A DNA stretch of 64,000 nt from Escallonia rubra. Taxonomy: Eukaryota; Streptophyta; Magnoliopsida; Escalloniales; Escalloniaceae. This document shows positions 11,178 through 23,100 of the stretch, one piece after another. The translations under genes were made by a program, and so were the position numbers. Position 1 is the stretch's first letter. Every line of letters begins with the position of its first letter. The notes beneath the pieces were generated by a model, which was given only the letters and a program-made list of their open reading frames with translations, made no database searches and was not told where the DNA came from. The stretch covers positions 372,001 through 436,000 of the forward strand of contig JAVXUO010000835.1 of NCBI GenBank assembly GCA_033065855.1, written 5' to 3'.

Positions 11178-14100
11178 CTGAACATAAGTTCCAGGTTACC
11201 AAAAGGAGAGTGAAAAGAAGCCCAATTAGCATGCAACAACATAGTATGCATGTTTTGAACTAGAAGGTACAATAATATATTTACCTTCAACCTGGATGCA
11301 ACATGAGCCAAAGAATGCGCCAAAATGCCACCACCACCTGGTGGGAGTAGGCTGAAGTGCCGCAACGTCCCTTTCAAGGCATCAAACTGTAAATAGCAGG
11401 AAAAATAGATACTCGGTCACTCACTTATTACAGTTTCCCAGAAGCTTATCATCTTGAACCTAGCGGCTATTACCAAAGAACCATTCTCTGAACATCACTA
11501 AAACAATCATTACCAGAGAGCAAAATCGGAGGACAACACTAAATGACACGCAGAAAGATAAAAGTTCTGAACTAGATTTTTTTTTTTTCTTTTCTTTTTT
11601 GATAAGTAAAGTTCTGAACTAGATTGCCGGGTTCAAAATAGCCTGCCAATCCAAACACTCGCACAACAATCATACACGACCAAACTGCTTAATCTTCGAA
11701 TTTGTGAAAAAAATTGATGACCAAGGAAGCGAATTTCATGGCCAGATACAACTCGTCCAAACGAGCGCGCACACGAGTCATCTCACGCCATAATGTTAAT
11801 GTTCGAATACCATCAGAATGCTTAATCAACCTTATTTTGTGCTTCAAGTGATGACTATGGGAGCAAATATTCAAATTTCATAGCCAGATACTATTAATTC
11901 ATCTATCTACACGTATTTACTTTCACTGTTTTAATCTTCAAGAGAATTATCTAGAATAAACCTGTCCCCTACCGAATAACTATATTCCCAAATAGTTTGT
12001 ACACGATAAGAAGCCAGCACTCCAGGATAAAATTTCACTGTAACAGACCTACATGCCATTTATATATCAACAAACTACATGTATGTATGGCATACGAGGC
12101 AAAAAGAACCAAGTTAAAATGCTAGCGAATTCATTCCCTATCCCAGTTTCGTCGGTCTCATACGCTCATGGTCGAGTCCATGGGTGGTCTCTATATCCCG
12201 ATAAAAGTTACTCTGCTTTTTAGTAATTAGTAATAATAGATAAGCATTCATCACTAAATGAGGTTGATAAGTGAAGCTTCCTCTCAAAGCTAGTCCTCTA
12301 AATATAATGCAGCCAAAAAAGGGTCAATAGTGAACTTTTGACATGCTTTGCAAACTTAACGCCTGTATGAATATATATTTACTTTTTTGATATGTTACTC
12401 CTGGTGTATTAAGAGACAGCAAGCTCCCAGACCAAGTGGCAGACTTAGATTACTTGGTATTAAATGTTTCTCAACATCTTGGGAGAAGTATAGACCTCCA
12501 CTAAATGACAAGATGATGCCAAGATAAAGAAGGCAGCCACTGCTCTTGCCATAAGTGCAACCTTACAATTGGTAAATTCTTTTTGAATATTTGATCCTTA
12601 CAGCTTAAGCATGATAACACTGCTCGGCCAACTCTCTAGCAGCTTAAGCTTTTGGCACAAATGGTAACTTAACATGGTATCAGAGCTCTCATTACGCAAG
12701 GTCATGGGTTCGACTCTTCCCGCTTGCTTATGTGGTTCCTCCCCCCCAACCCCCCACCCACCCTTTATTCTAGTACAATTTGCACTTCTTTTATTTGTAT
12801 ACTTTTGGTGGTTGTGCACCTCCGGTTTTATCTCATTAATTTGTCTCTCCACGTGCGATGAGGGGCTTGCACGTAAGGGAAAGTGCTAAGCATGATAACA
12901 TTGTTGCGCGCATTCTCTAGCAGCTCAAGCTTTTAGAGTAACTAGTAACTTAACACTTGAGAAGGACTTGCCAAGGCTTAATAGTCAAAAGAATCAAGTC
13001 CTGACATAAGCACAAATGAGAAATATGACAGTTGCAGATGGGGCAGTCACTTCAGGTATCACCATGAACACAAACGACGTGAACTTAATGGGCATAAATG
13101 CAAAAAAAACATTTAAAAAAAAATCTCAGCCGCAATTTTCATCACCTTTATATATCAATGAACGAAAATTAAATAAGAAACCAAAAGGCAAAATAAGAGG
13201 CGTTAGCTGTCACAAAATACAATCAGGATAACACCAAGAAGAGAAAGAGAAAAAAGAAAGAAAAAAAGTAACTACTTTTCTATTCACACCTTATTGCCCT
13301 CTTTAGGCACCTTCAGCTTTTATACTTCGTCCCATGATGATAGTAACTACTAACTACTGGAAACTATGGAACAAAAAAACTAAAACACGAAATAAAAAGA
13401 AAAAAACAATCAATACCACACAGCTGACATGAAGAAGCACTAATATAACTTGGTAGACAATCATGTCAAAACCTCGAACAACTTGCCTTAAGATTCAATT
13501 GCAATAAAGTGTTTGTCCCGTACTTGCGTGTTTCTTCAGGAAGAGATGATAAAACCAAATCTAAAAGTGAGTCTTTATCAATGCCTTCAAGATAAGTGTG
13601 CAGAGCATCTATTTCTTTCTGAATTGGTAACCCTTTGGACAGTGCATCTTCCAGTGCAAGAGCACCCTGCAAGGCATAAATAAGAATCTCATAAGGTTGC
13701 TTAAAAACCTAATAGCGTGTAGTAGGTTTAAGATAGAGTCCACCGACTCAGCACTCTCAGAAACCAAGCCGCATAATGAAGTAAATGATAGAACTCATAA
13801 GTATTATAATTTGACTTGATTGCCCCTGTGAAGCATGGACACTCCAAGTAGGGGAACTGTCAAGCCCGGAACCCTGACACGCCCAGGACACGCCACACGA
13901 AGAGACAGCTTTAAAGTGGCCAGTTTTTAGTTCTTTGTCAACAATTTTCAGAAAGCTAGAAGCGTTTGAGAAAAAGGAGGAGTCATAAGAAAGAGGAGAG
14001 CCCTCATGAGTTTGTACACTACAAGGGCTAAAGGTGGTTAGGGGGCATATGTTGCTTCTTGACATTTTTGGGGGTGAGTTTGGGTGGGTGTGTGCGAGCA

Positions 14101-17100
14101 TGGTTGGAAGAGAGAGGGGGGGGTGGTCATCTTCAAGTCATTAGAATTTCCAAGGTTTGAGTTGAAGACGGCAGCACGTTTGCTGGTAGGCTTAACTCAT
14201 CAAGCCTTGGGAGTTAACGGAACATAAGAAGAGGAAGAGTGGATCTAAAAGCGGTTCGGGTAATTGTAAAGTCCCATTTTCAGTTGTTACTTGGTACTAA
14301 CTTTTCCTCCTAGAAGATTAGAGCTCTCGAGATGCCTTTTTAAACCGTGGCTAAGGCAGCAGTTTTGACAATATACATGAAAAAGAAACGAAAGAAGACG
14401 AGCTGCTAGTTGGTGATTTGTATGAGAGAGGGCAAAAAGGTCGATCATTTACTTTTTCATTTCGCCAAATGATAGCCGAGTTGTGCCTCCAAAGGTGGCC
14501 TTCTTCACCTGTAGTGCTTCTTTATTCTGATAAAGATAGCTTGAAACGGTTTCTGCTCTGCATACGTCTTGCAGCAGAAGATCCGTAAATCAACCTCCTC
14601 CTGCCTTCACCTTTTGCCCACCTTCCCAGTTCCTACATTCTTTACTTACTCCGTTGTATTCGAAAAGAACAATCGTACTTTTGAAGGATCATCTTCCTCG
14701 ATTTTAGATGTGAAGCTTCACTTCATGAGAACGCTGTGTTCCTGGTCTACTGAAAAACAAGTTTCTGGTAACTGCTCCTTTCTGCCTTTTCTGGCCGATA
14801 GAGACTGAAAATAGCTTGAAGGAGTCTTTTGTTCATTCAGTTGAGTGTTCTCTCAGTTGTTTCAAAGGCTTTTGTACGAGATCACCTTTTCATACCATTG
14901 GATCCAGGTTTATTAACTCGATAAATACTTTCATGAATTATTACAAGAGTATATGAGAGTAATAGACAACTCTATCAACAATGGATGCCGTTCTAGAATT
15001 TTAATTGAGGAAACAGTATTAAGGGAAAAAAATTACCAGGGAAAGCTTGTGAACCGAATGACTCTGACGAGCCTCTTCAGATCGCGCATAGAATGCCATA
15101 CACAAGGCACTTATCTGCACAAAAGAAGAAAAAACAGAACAACATCAACTTCTACCACTATCAAATCAATCCAAAATTTGCTGCAAGGCTCACTTGAAAC
15201 ACAATAAGCTTGTTCATATAAAAGTAACAGAGACTAAACATTTTGGCAAAAACATATATGAAGGTCCTGTCTTTCCAAATCTTGTGGGAATCAGGGCCTC
15301 CTTTTGGTTGCTGATTTTCCATTTCAAACCTCCCTACTTCCACATTTTATCTCGATTGTTCAGTTATTTACATAGTCCGAAGGTGATGATGTAAAGTTCA
15401 CTGGATTTCAAAATTGTGGTGACTTCGATCTTTATCTGCTTGTCTCTCCTGTGTGTTTATAGATCTTATAAACAGCAAGGAGCACAAGGATTCAAGCTTA
15501 CACATTTCTTATTCTTTTCAAGAGTTCCACTGTATATCTCCTACCTTTTATGCACAGTCCTGCATTAAGCACTATTCTAAAATCTGTTTGGTATGATTGC
15601 TAATCTGTGAAATGCCACCAAGGCTGAGTTCTTTCTGAGTTTCAATTGACTGTGCCAGGCATTAAGGAAATAAAATTAAGTTGTCTTTAACTGGGGCCGA
15701 ATCAGCTCTGGCAGAATCATACATTAAGGTTTGCTTCTGTCCATTTTTCAATCTGTGATGCCTTCTCACTAGCAATGGTCGCGGTCAATTTTGCATTTGC
15801 CAACTCCTGTACTTTCTCCAACTTCAAATCTTCTTCAGCTTCCTGAAGCACCAAAGATTAGCAGCTTCAGCTTAAAAGTCCTGAAAATGTCGTAGTATAC
15901 AAAATGCTGTCACTAGTGTGAATAAACGCATACCTTCCGTTCAAACTCCATTTTATGTTTCTCTTCTAATTCTTCTTGAAGAGACTTAAGAGCAGCAACA
16001 GCTTTCGCTCTTTCTTTCTTTATTTCCTGAAAGTAAGTTTAGAAAGAATGTTGTGATGACATAATGAATTACCAACCAAGGATTAAAAATAATGGAAGAA
16101 TGCATCACTGGATATCAGACTTAATCAATCAGTCATAAAATGGTAGACAGGTCCGTGAACATATCAATATACAATCATATATCTGATGCAACTACAAATA
16201 AATTACAGTACAATTTGCAATCTTGACACGTCAATGGGATCCTACAGGTCCTAAACACATAAGAAGAGATGAAACTGTGAGGGCATAAACTTGCTAAACT
16301 GAATTTGGGGAAAAACGCAAGAGCTAGATCGAAAGAGTATCTAAAATAAGTGGGAAAGTACAAAACAGTGTAAATTTCCCTTCTTCTTCTTTTTTGCTTT
16401 TGTATTGGTTGTGTGTGTATGATTTGGGGTGGAATGGTTGATTGACTGGTTTCCAAGTTATCTCAGATGCCAAAAACACGCTAGGAAGTGCACACGGAGT
16501 TTAAGTGGCTCATATAGCACAAGAGAACCGGAATGCAGCATAACTTTAACAGCAATGTCCACTAAACCAACATTAATGTTTATGGGTACAAAAACTTTAA
16601 AGCCCCGAACCCAAGAGTCCGTACACGTACTTAAACCAAAATCCAATCACATCCATAAAGTAACTATTACAATGGTAGAGCACAGCATCTAAAAAAAGGG
16701 TCAACATAATTATCCAAATCTCAAATGCTAAACTACAAAACAATCTAAAACTTGAATACAATCCTTTCAGATTAACTATCTGAATCCAAGGACAGTAAAA
16801 AAAAATAAACTAAACCAATAGTTCACCTAAATAAAATTGATAATGTCTACTATTCCCCATTGGGAACACCAAATTCCACTGATTTACTAACACCTCATTC
16901 TTTGTGCTACTCTTGGCCTCAATGGGGAAGAAACAAAAAGCAAAAGGGTGAACACGAATCGCCTGCTAAGAGAATTTACTTAAGAAGCACGGACTCCGGC
17001 GCGGATACGTGTGCGGATACGCAGATACGTCATTTTTTCAAAATATCAGATACAGGTGTAATGGAGATACGGAAAAAATATTAGCATATATTATTGGTAA

Positions 17101-20100
17101 CAAAGATATTAATATTTTAAACAAACAATAAGATAGTTTGTTAATTTCGTGGGCTGCTTTAGAAATATTGAAAGCACATAGACAAATATGATAGCAAAGT
17201 TTACAAGTTCTGTTATTTCTTGAAAGTATTAAAGCTAGTTCAAAAGATTGTCAATAAAGCTAGCACCTAAACATAATAAACTGAAAGTTGGATATAGTTG
17301 TCACCCTCTCTTATAAACCGCTGTCACCCTGAACAAAGCCTCACATTTATAACATCGACTGCTCGACGATGGCTCTGCAACGAGAAGCCGTAACCGCTGC
17401 TGCCGGGCACCGCTGGTCGCCTTTGCTGCTAGAGATCGCCAGTTGCGCTACAGCCAGAAGACCATCGCCGCTACCCACACTCTCCAACGTAAGTTATTCT
17501 TTCTTCTCTTCTCCTTCTTCTTGTACCTCTCTCCTCTCTGCCAAAAACACTAGGTGCATATCTCCGCCGTATCCCTGCTGTATCCAGGCCACACCAAGAT
17601 CCAGAAATTTGATTAAAAAAATTAATTCTGGACGCGCACCCAGCGCACACCCAACCCACACCCGGTGCTAGCGCTTCACCCAAACTGCCGTCGTACTTCA
17701 TACGATTTTACACACACAGGGCCAAAAACGAACACCACATTTGAGTTATCAAATAGGGGCAATGAAAAAAAAATTGATAACCCAATGGAATTTCACAAAC
17801 AAATGACAAAAGTGACCAAAAGAGGGTTGAATAACCAATAAGCCAAATAGAAAATACACTTTACCAAATCTTGTGGGTGTCACAAACACAATTGTTTACT
17901 AGTTATCGTGGCACACGTGATGCGCGGGTAAAAATAATGTTAAGAATTTGAATTTTGTTAATAAATAAAAGATGACGTATAAGTGTTTACAGTTAAAATT
18001 CAGTAAAATGAATTGGATACCAAACATGTCCTTTTTTAGGTAGTTATTTACTATTTAAATTTTTTCTTTTGTGTCACGTTTCAACAATTTTCTTTTGGTG
18101 CGAAGTGTCATCATTTTAGGTAGGTAGTTATATAACAAAAAAAGTAGTGTTACACCAAAAGGACTATTTCCTTTATAAGTAGTATAGATTATTAAGCATC
18201 ACAAATCATGATTATACCATATTGAATATCACAGCCGCGTCAAATAAAAGTCACGATTCTCAAAATTGACTTTTAAATACAAGTATCACCTACATTTTAG
18301 TAATTTCATAAATCGTATCAACTATTCATTCGAAGTTCAAAAATAGTCATTGTACACTCAAAACTGAAGAGGATGAATATAAGAATCCAACGAAACAAAA
18401 ATCAACTCAATAGGAGATCAGATCAATGAGATATCGTCAACAGTAATTTTGGGTGAAAATTAAAGGCACGAAAACCAAGAGAACACGAAGAGACACGTGG
18501 CAACTCTTATTCAATAAGGCTATGTTCAATTCATTAAATGCTGAGTCTTTGGTCTTCGGCGAAGAAAAATTCGACATAGTATTTTTAAATGATTAAAACT
18601 GGAACAAAGTGCAATGATTGCATCTATTAAGGACTGCTCAACCAAGGAACAACAGAAAATGAAAACGTGAACAGTTGCTTTGTTGCTATTGAGGAGGCGA
18701 CCGGTGTGACAAATTTATGGTAGAATACAAAAGAAACAATAACACTGAAAAATTAAAAAAACGTATGGTAGTGACGAATAATGGAGAAATTCAAATAACC
18801 AAAACTGATTTACTTCAAAACACGCACAATGAGTATGTGGATGAAGAGAAAAGAATGCACAAGAACGTCTACCTCAAAGTAGTAAATTTAACGTCAAAAA
18901 TAACCTCCTTAACTTAGATTGATCACAACCTTATGCTTGAAAACCCATAAGAATGCACTATCCCTTTTCTAATTTTCTTCTCTTTTGTATCTTCAAAGAA
19001 AATCTAAAGACTCTTATGTCTTGCTCGTTCTTATAGTTTGCTAATGTAATTATATTGTGACTTGAAGTCCTAATCGCAATATAATTACAATATAACTTCA
19101 GGTCCTAGTCCAGGTCAAAATCTATTTTAATACACAATAATCACATTAGCCACTAAATTATATCAAATACTAATTTCGTCACTAAAAGGACTTCCAAACC
19201 AATTATCTAAGGTCCATTTCCTAATTCAAAGTCAAAAAACTTTTCTAAATAGTATTTACACAAGTAGCCAAAAATCTGGGGTATTATAAGAACTGGAGCA
19301 GTCTTGATAAATGCGCAAGTGGAGCATTATATCATGTACAGGAATATATCTGTGAGGCATAAAGAAAGTAATACGTGTTGATTTCTGTAACCTTATCCAA
19401 AATTGCTTCCCTTTCAGCATACATAAGTTCCCTGGCTCTTGCATCCTTTAGCTCCTTTTCGTATTTCTCCTGATGTACATTAAGAATAGAAAGAAGCAGA
19501 ACTTTTTAATACACCAACAAGCCAAGTTCAGGAGCCCACTAAAAAGGCATCTGAAGAAGAAGAAGCACAACAAGTTTAGAAGTTATAATTTGAAATTCTT
19601 CCAATCACAGAAGAGTCCAAACCTTTATCTTCCTCATTTCTTCACGAAAAAAATGAGCATCCAACTCTGCTTGCCTGTTTTCAGCTTCGTGAATGGCCTC
19701 TAAAATATCAAGAACCACTTTTCTATCCTTGAGTGTGTAAGCACCATCCAAATCCTTAGCTGCCCCATCTAATTCCTTCAGTTTTATACAATAAATTATT
19801 CTAAAATATAAGGCATCCGCTCTTCTTCCATAAGCATGAATTAACAAGTAGCCAATGCAATCAATAATTTACATACAATCTTTAAAATGTCTCGAAGTCT
19901 CCTATTCTTTTTCCTTAATAGCTTGAGAAACAGTTTAAGAACACTGACCTTCTGCTCAGGCAAGGCAGCTGTAGCGGTTTCTTCATTTTTCTCCCTTAGG
20001 GAGTAAGCATCAAGGAGGGAACTTGATTTTTCCACACCAGTAACAACGCCGTCCTGGAAAAAACTATCCTTGAAGAGCTGTAAAAGGAAAACAAATAGCT

Positions 20101-23100
20101 TAACTGTCATACAATAATAACTCGTACCCCTGGCATATGCTCTGTCTTGAGATGCTGGGGAGGCACGAATTTCGCCTCATCTTCTTGGGAAACTACATTG
20201 CTTTGGCCAGGTACTGGTGTGGTTGTCGGTGACTCGTGCTTTTCCGTAGAAGGCTTCTCCTCTTGGTTCGTTTTGCCAAGATGCTCTTCAAACAATGTTC
20301 CAGAACTGCTACTTTCGCTGTTAGATGTTATGATTTGTTGAGGAGAACTGGCCAATTCATTATCTTGAATGGAGGTCATATCTTCTTGAGACATTAAATC
20401 TGATAGGCCTTTAACTCGAGACCCATTTTTGGCCATTTCTGGCGGCAATTCTTCAGACATGTCTTTAACTTGAGACTCATTTTTGGCTTCACTTTTTGAA
20501 CCTGCAGGGTAAGTGACAGCTGTATCAGCTTCATTGTTTTCTAGCTTATGCTGCATATCAGAATCTGATACACTTGACTCCTGAAAGTTGGGCATAGGAT
20601 TTTGCTCTCCTATATGTTCACGACCTGGCGTATCTTCACTACTTTTTTGGAGGTGCTCTGGATCTTTCTTGACATTGTCGTTTTCTGCTGAGTCACGAAC
20701 AATACGCGGCTCTTTAACAAGAAGTTTATCGAAATACCCAGCTTGGTGAGCTGCCATACCAGCAGCACAAAGCGTCGCACCTCCAAAGATATATGCGACA
20801 TAATGCTGCGGCTTGTGCTGGCCTGATGAACCTGAAGCAACTGAGAATTCCTTCCTCGATGAAAGATATGAAGGTATCTGCTAGGGTGTACCAAAGATGT
20901 CAAACATGATTACTAAACAAACTAGTTTTAGACATCAACATACACATAAATATAAACACAAGACGTTCATAACCGCTAGAGTGTTATGCAGACATGAAAT
21001 TCACTCAATATGTCCATAACAAAGGATCTAACAAGAGGAACGATTGAAATTACAATTAAAAAAAAAAAGATGAACCCCATAGGACTTGAAAAAGTGAATA
21101 CCACAGCATTTTGTTTTAGTTTCTCTTACTTTTGGGAAAAAAGATCAGTTTCTCTTGGTGTAAAAGAATCACAGATATGCGATTAAATAAAAGCCCGGAA
21201 ATAGGGAGGCATAAACCATCACACTGCAAGTACCTCAAATGAGAAGGTGAAGTACGTGGCCAGCAGAACGCCACTACTTACGATCCAATCCAAATTCAAG
21301 GAGGATAAAATGCTCCTAACTACGGACAAAATATTCTAATATAAGAACTCGATGAGATCACTGAATCTCCGTAAGTATGAGACAGACCCATAACAGAAGA
21401 CCCAGGCCACCCTTCCAATATCCTAGAACGTGAAGACCCACGCCACCCTTCCAAGATCCTAGAACGTACCTCACCACCTTATCTTATGTCAGTATGTACT
21501 TTCATTGATTTAGATGGCTGAGAAAAAAGAGTTCATAGTCAAGTTTTCAAACAAAATTTTGATTTGTAACTGTCAAATATTTGAGCCTCAGATATTATTT
21601 TTGTAGGTGATGCTGATTGCATTACTGATACAAAGCATACAAAAGTCAAAACAAAATAATAAGGCAAAGACCGGATGCCCTCAGAAAAGGAAAATCGAAA
21701 AAGAATTCCTAAATGACGATATCATCAAGCTCAATGGACTTGGACTAAAAGGCTTGCTGACAGCAGGTCCACATCTACACATGAATGTGCAGCCATAATG
21801 CACAAAGCACTTAACTAAGGCACACTCCTCTTATTGCACTCCTTGCCGCCCACCACAAACCCCCATCACTAGAAATCACCATCATCAATACCACCAACAT
21901 CATCTGAAACCATAACCGTGGACCTATCTTCCTAAACCACCATCGACGCTTCGACAACACATTTCTACTAAACGACAACAGTCCTGAGCCGGCCACCCAA
22001 ATTTGTTGCAGATAAACATCCACAAGATCCAGAAAGCCATACCGAAGCCCCCACAGGTGCAGGAGCGCATATCCCAACAAAACAAGAACCAATGACTTAG
22101 ACCAAGTCAAGTGTCTCACTTATGAAACAGTGAGTCTTTACGACCGCCTAGGAAGCACCGACACCTCTAATAGGACGCGGTATGGTGTCCGACACTTACC
22201 GACACCTCAACACCTCACCGACACCTCCGGACACGTGTCCGACACCTCTCAGCGGTGTCCGAATTTATTTATTTATTTTTTAATTACTGGACACCGTGTC
22301 GGACACCTCTTGAAGAAGTGTCGGACACCTTGTGAAGAAGTGTCTACTCGTATGGGGTTAAATACAATATTTCAAATTTATTTGAGGGATCAATCTGGGG
22401 TTTTTTAGAGATGAACTTTTAGGCTAAACCCTAATCAGATCGACCCAACAAAAGTACCTTCTTCTCTCTCTCTCTCATCTCTGTCTTTTCCTTCTTTTTG
22501 TTGCCTAAAGCATTCAAGCTTGCCAATCTAGAGTGAGATAGGTCAACATCTCCGACCTCATTTACAGACCATCTGACTTTATAAAACCTCTCATTCATGC
22601 CTTTGGTCTCATGTTTTTTTTTCTTCTCTCTTGTCATTGTTGAGACTCTAATCTTGGTAGTGTTGAGACATTCAACTGCTTTCTTGTTGCCGACCTTTTT
22701 TCTTGTTACTGTTGAGACTATTTCATGTTACTTGCTTTCTTTCTCATCCATTTTAAACGAAATTTAGTTGCTCCAATTGAGATGTGTGTATGTGTGTTTA
22801 CATATATGTCTATATATATATATATATAATTCAGCGGTGTCCAAAATCTGGTTTTTTTTAAAATTGCGGTGTCCGGTGTCCCGGTTGGTGTCGGTGTCGG
22901 ACACGGTGTCCGTGTCCATGCTACCTAGACGACCGCCCATGCTCAGGGTACCTCCAATCATCAAAGCTATGGTATCCTTAAACCCGGTTATGAAAAACCC
23001 GCCTTCTCGCCATTGATGCAAAGATACTATTGCATCACAGTACCAACAAATCCAAAAACAGCTTTGCAAGGAGATGGCTGGCGAGAAGATAGAGACCCGG

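Larger units (their letters stand above)
13667..15036 (-). other. MIC60 intron with repeat arm and LINE fragment
   Basis: It contains a GACAC-rich arm at 13,838-13,905 and an L1-like protein fragment (plus strand) near 14,640-14,770. The rest is unassigned. Confidence 0.5.
16027..19391 (-). other. MIC60 3.4 kb intron with nested small elements
   Basis: It carries the GAAGCRC-ended element at 16,983-17,680 and the Helitron at 17,899-18,188. The remainder is AT-rich and unassigned. Confidence 0.65.

Noticed and set aside
12690-12720. tRNA-like GGTTCGACTC box suggesting a SINE or tRNA gene
   Set aside because: It lies just inside a TRIM, next to the primer site and flanked by direct repeats. 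No cloverleaf can be folded around it.
20107-20757. MIC60 start at MAAHQAG
   Set aside because: The upstream residues (IPSYLSSRKEF, the membrane segment) are conserved and spliced to MLRRSIL, so this Met is internal.
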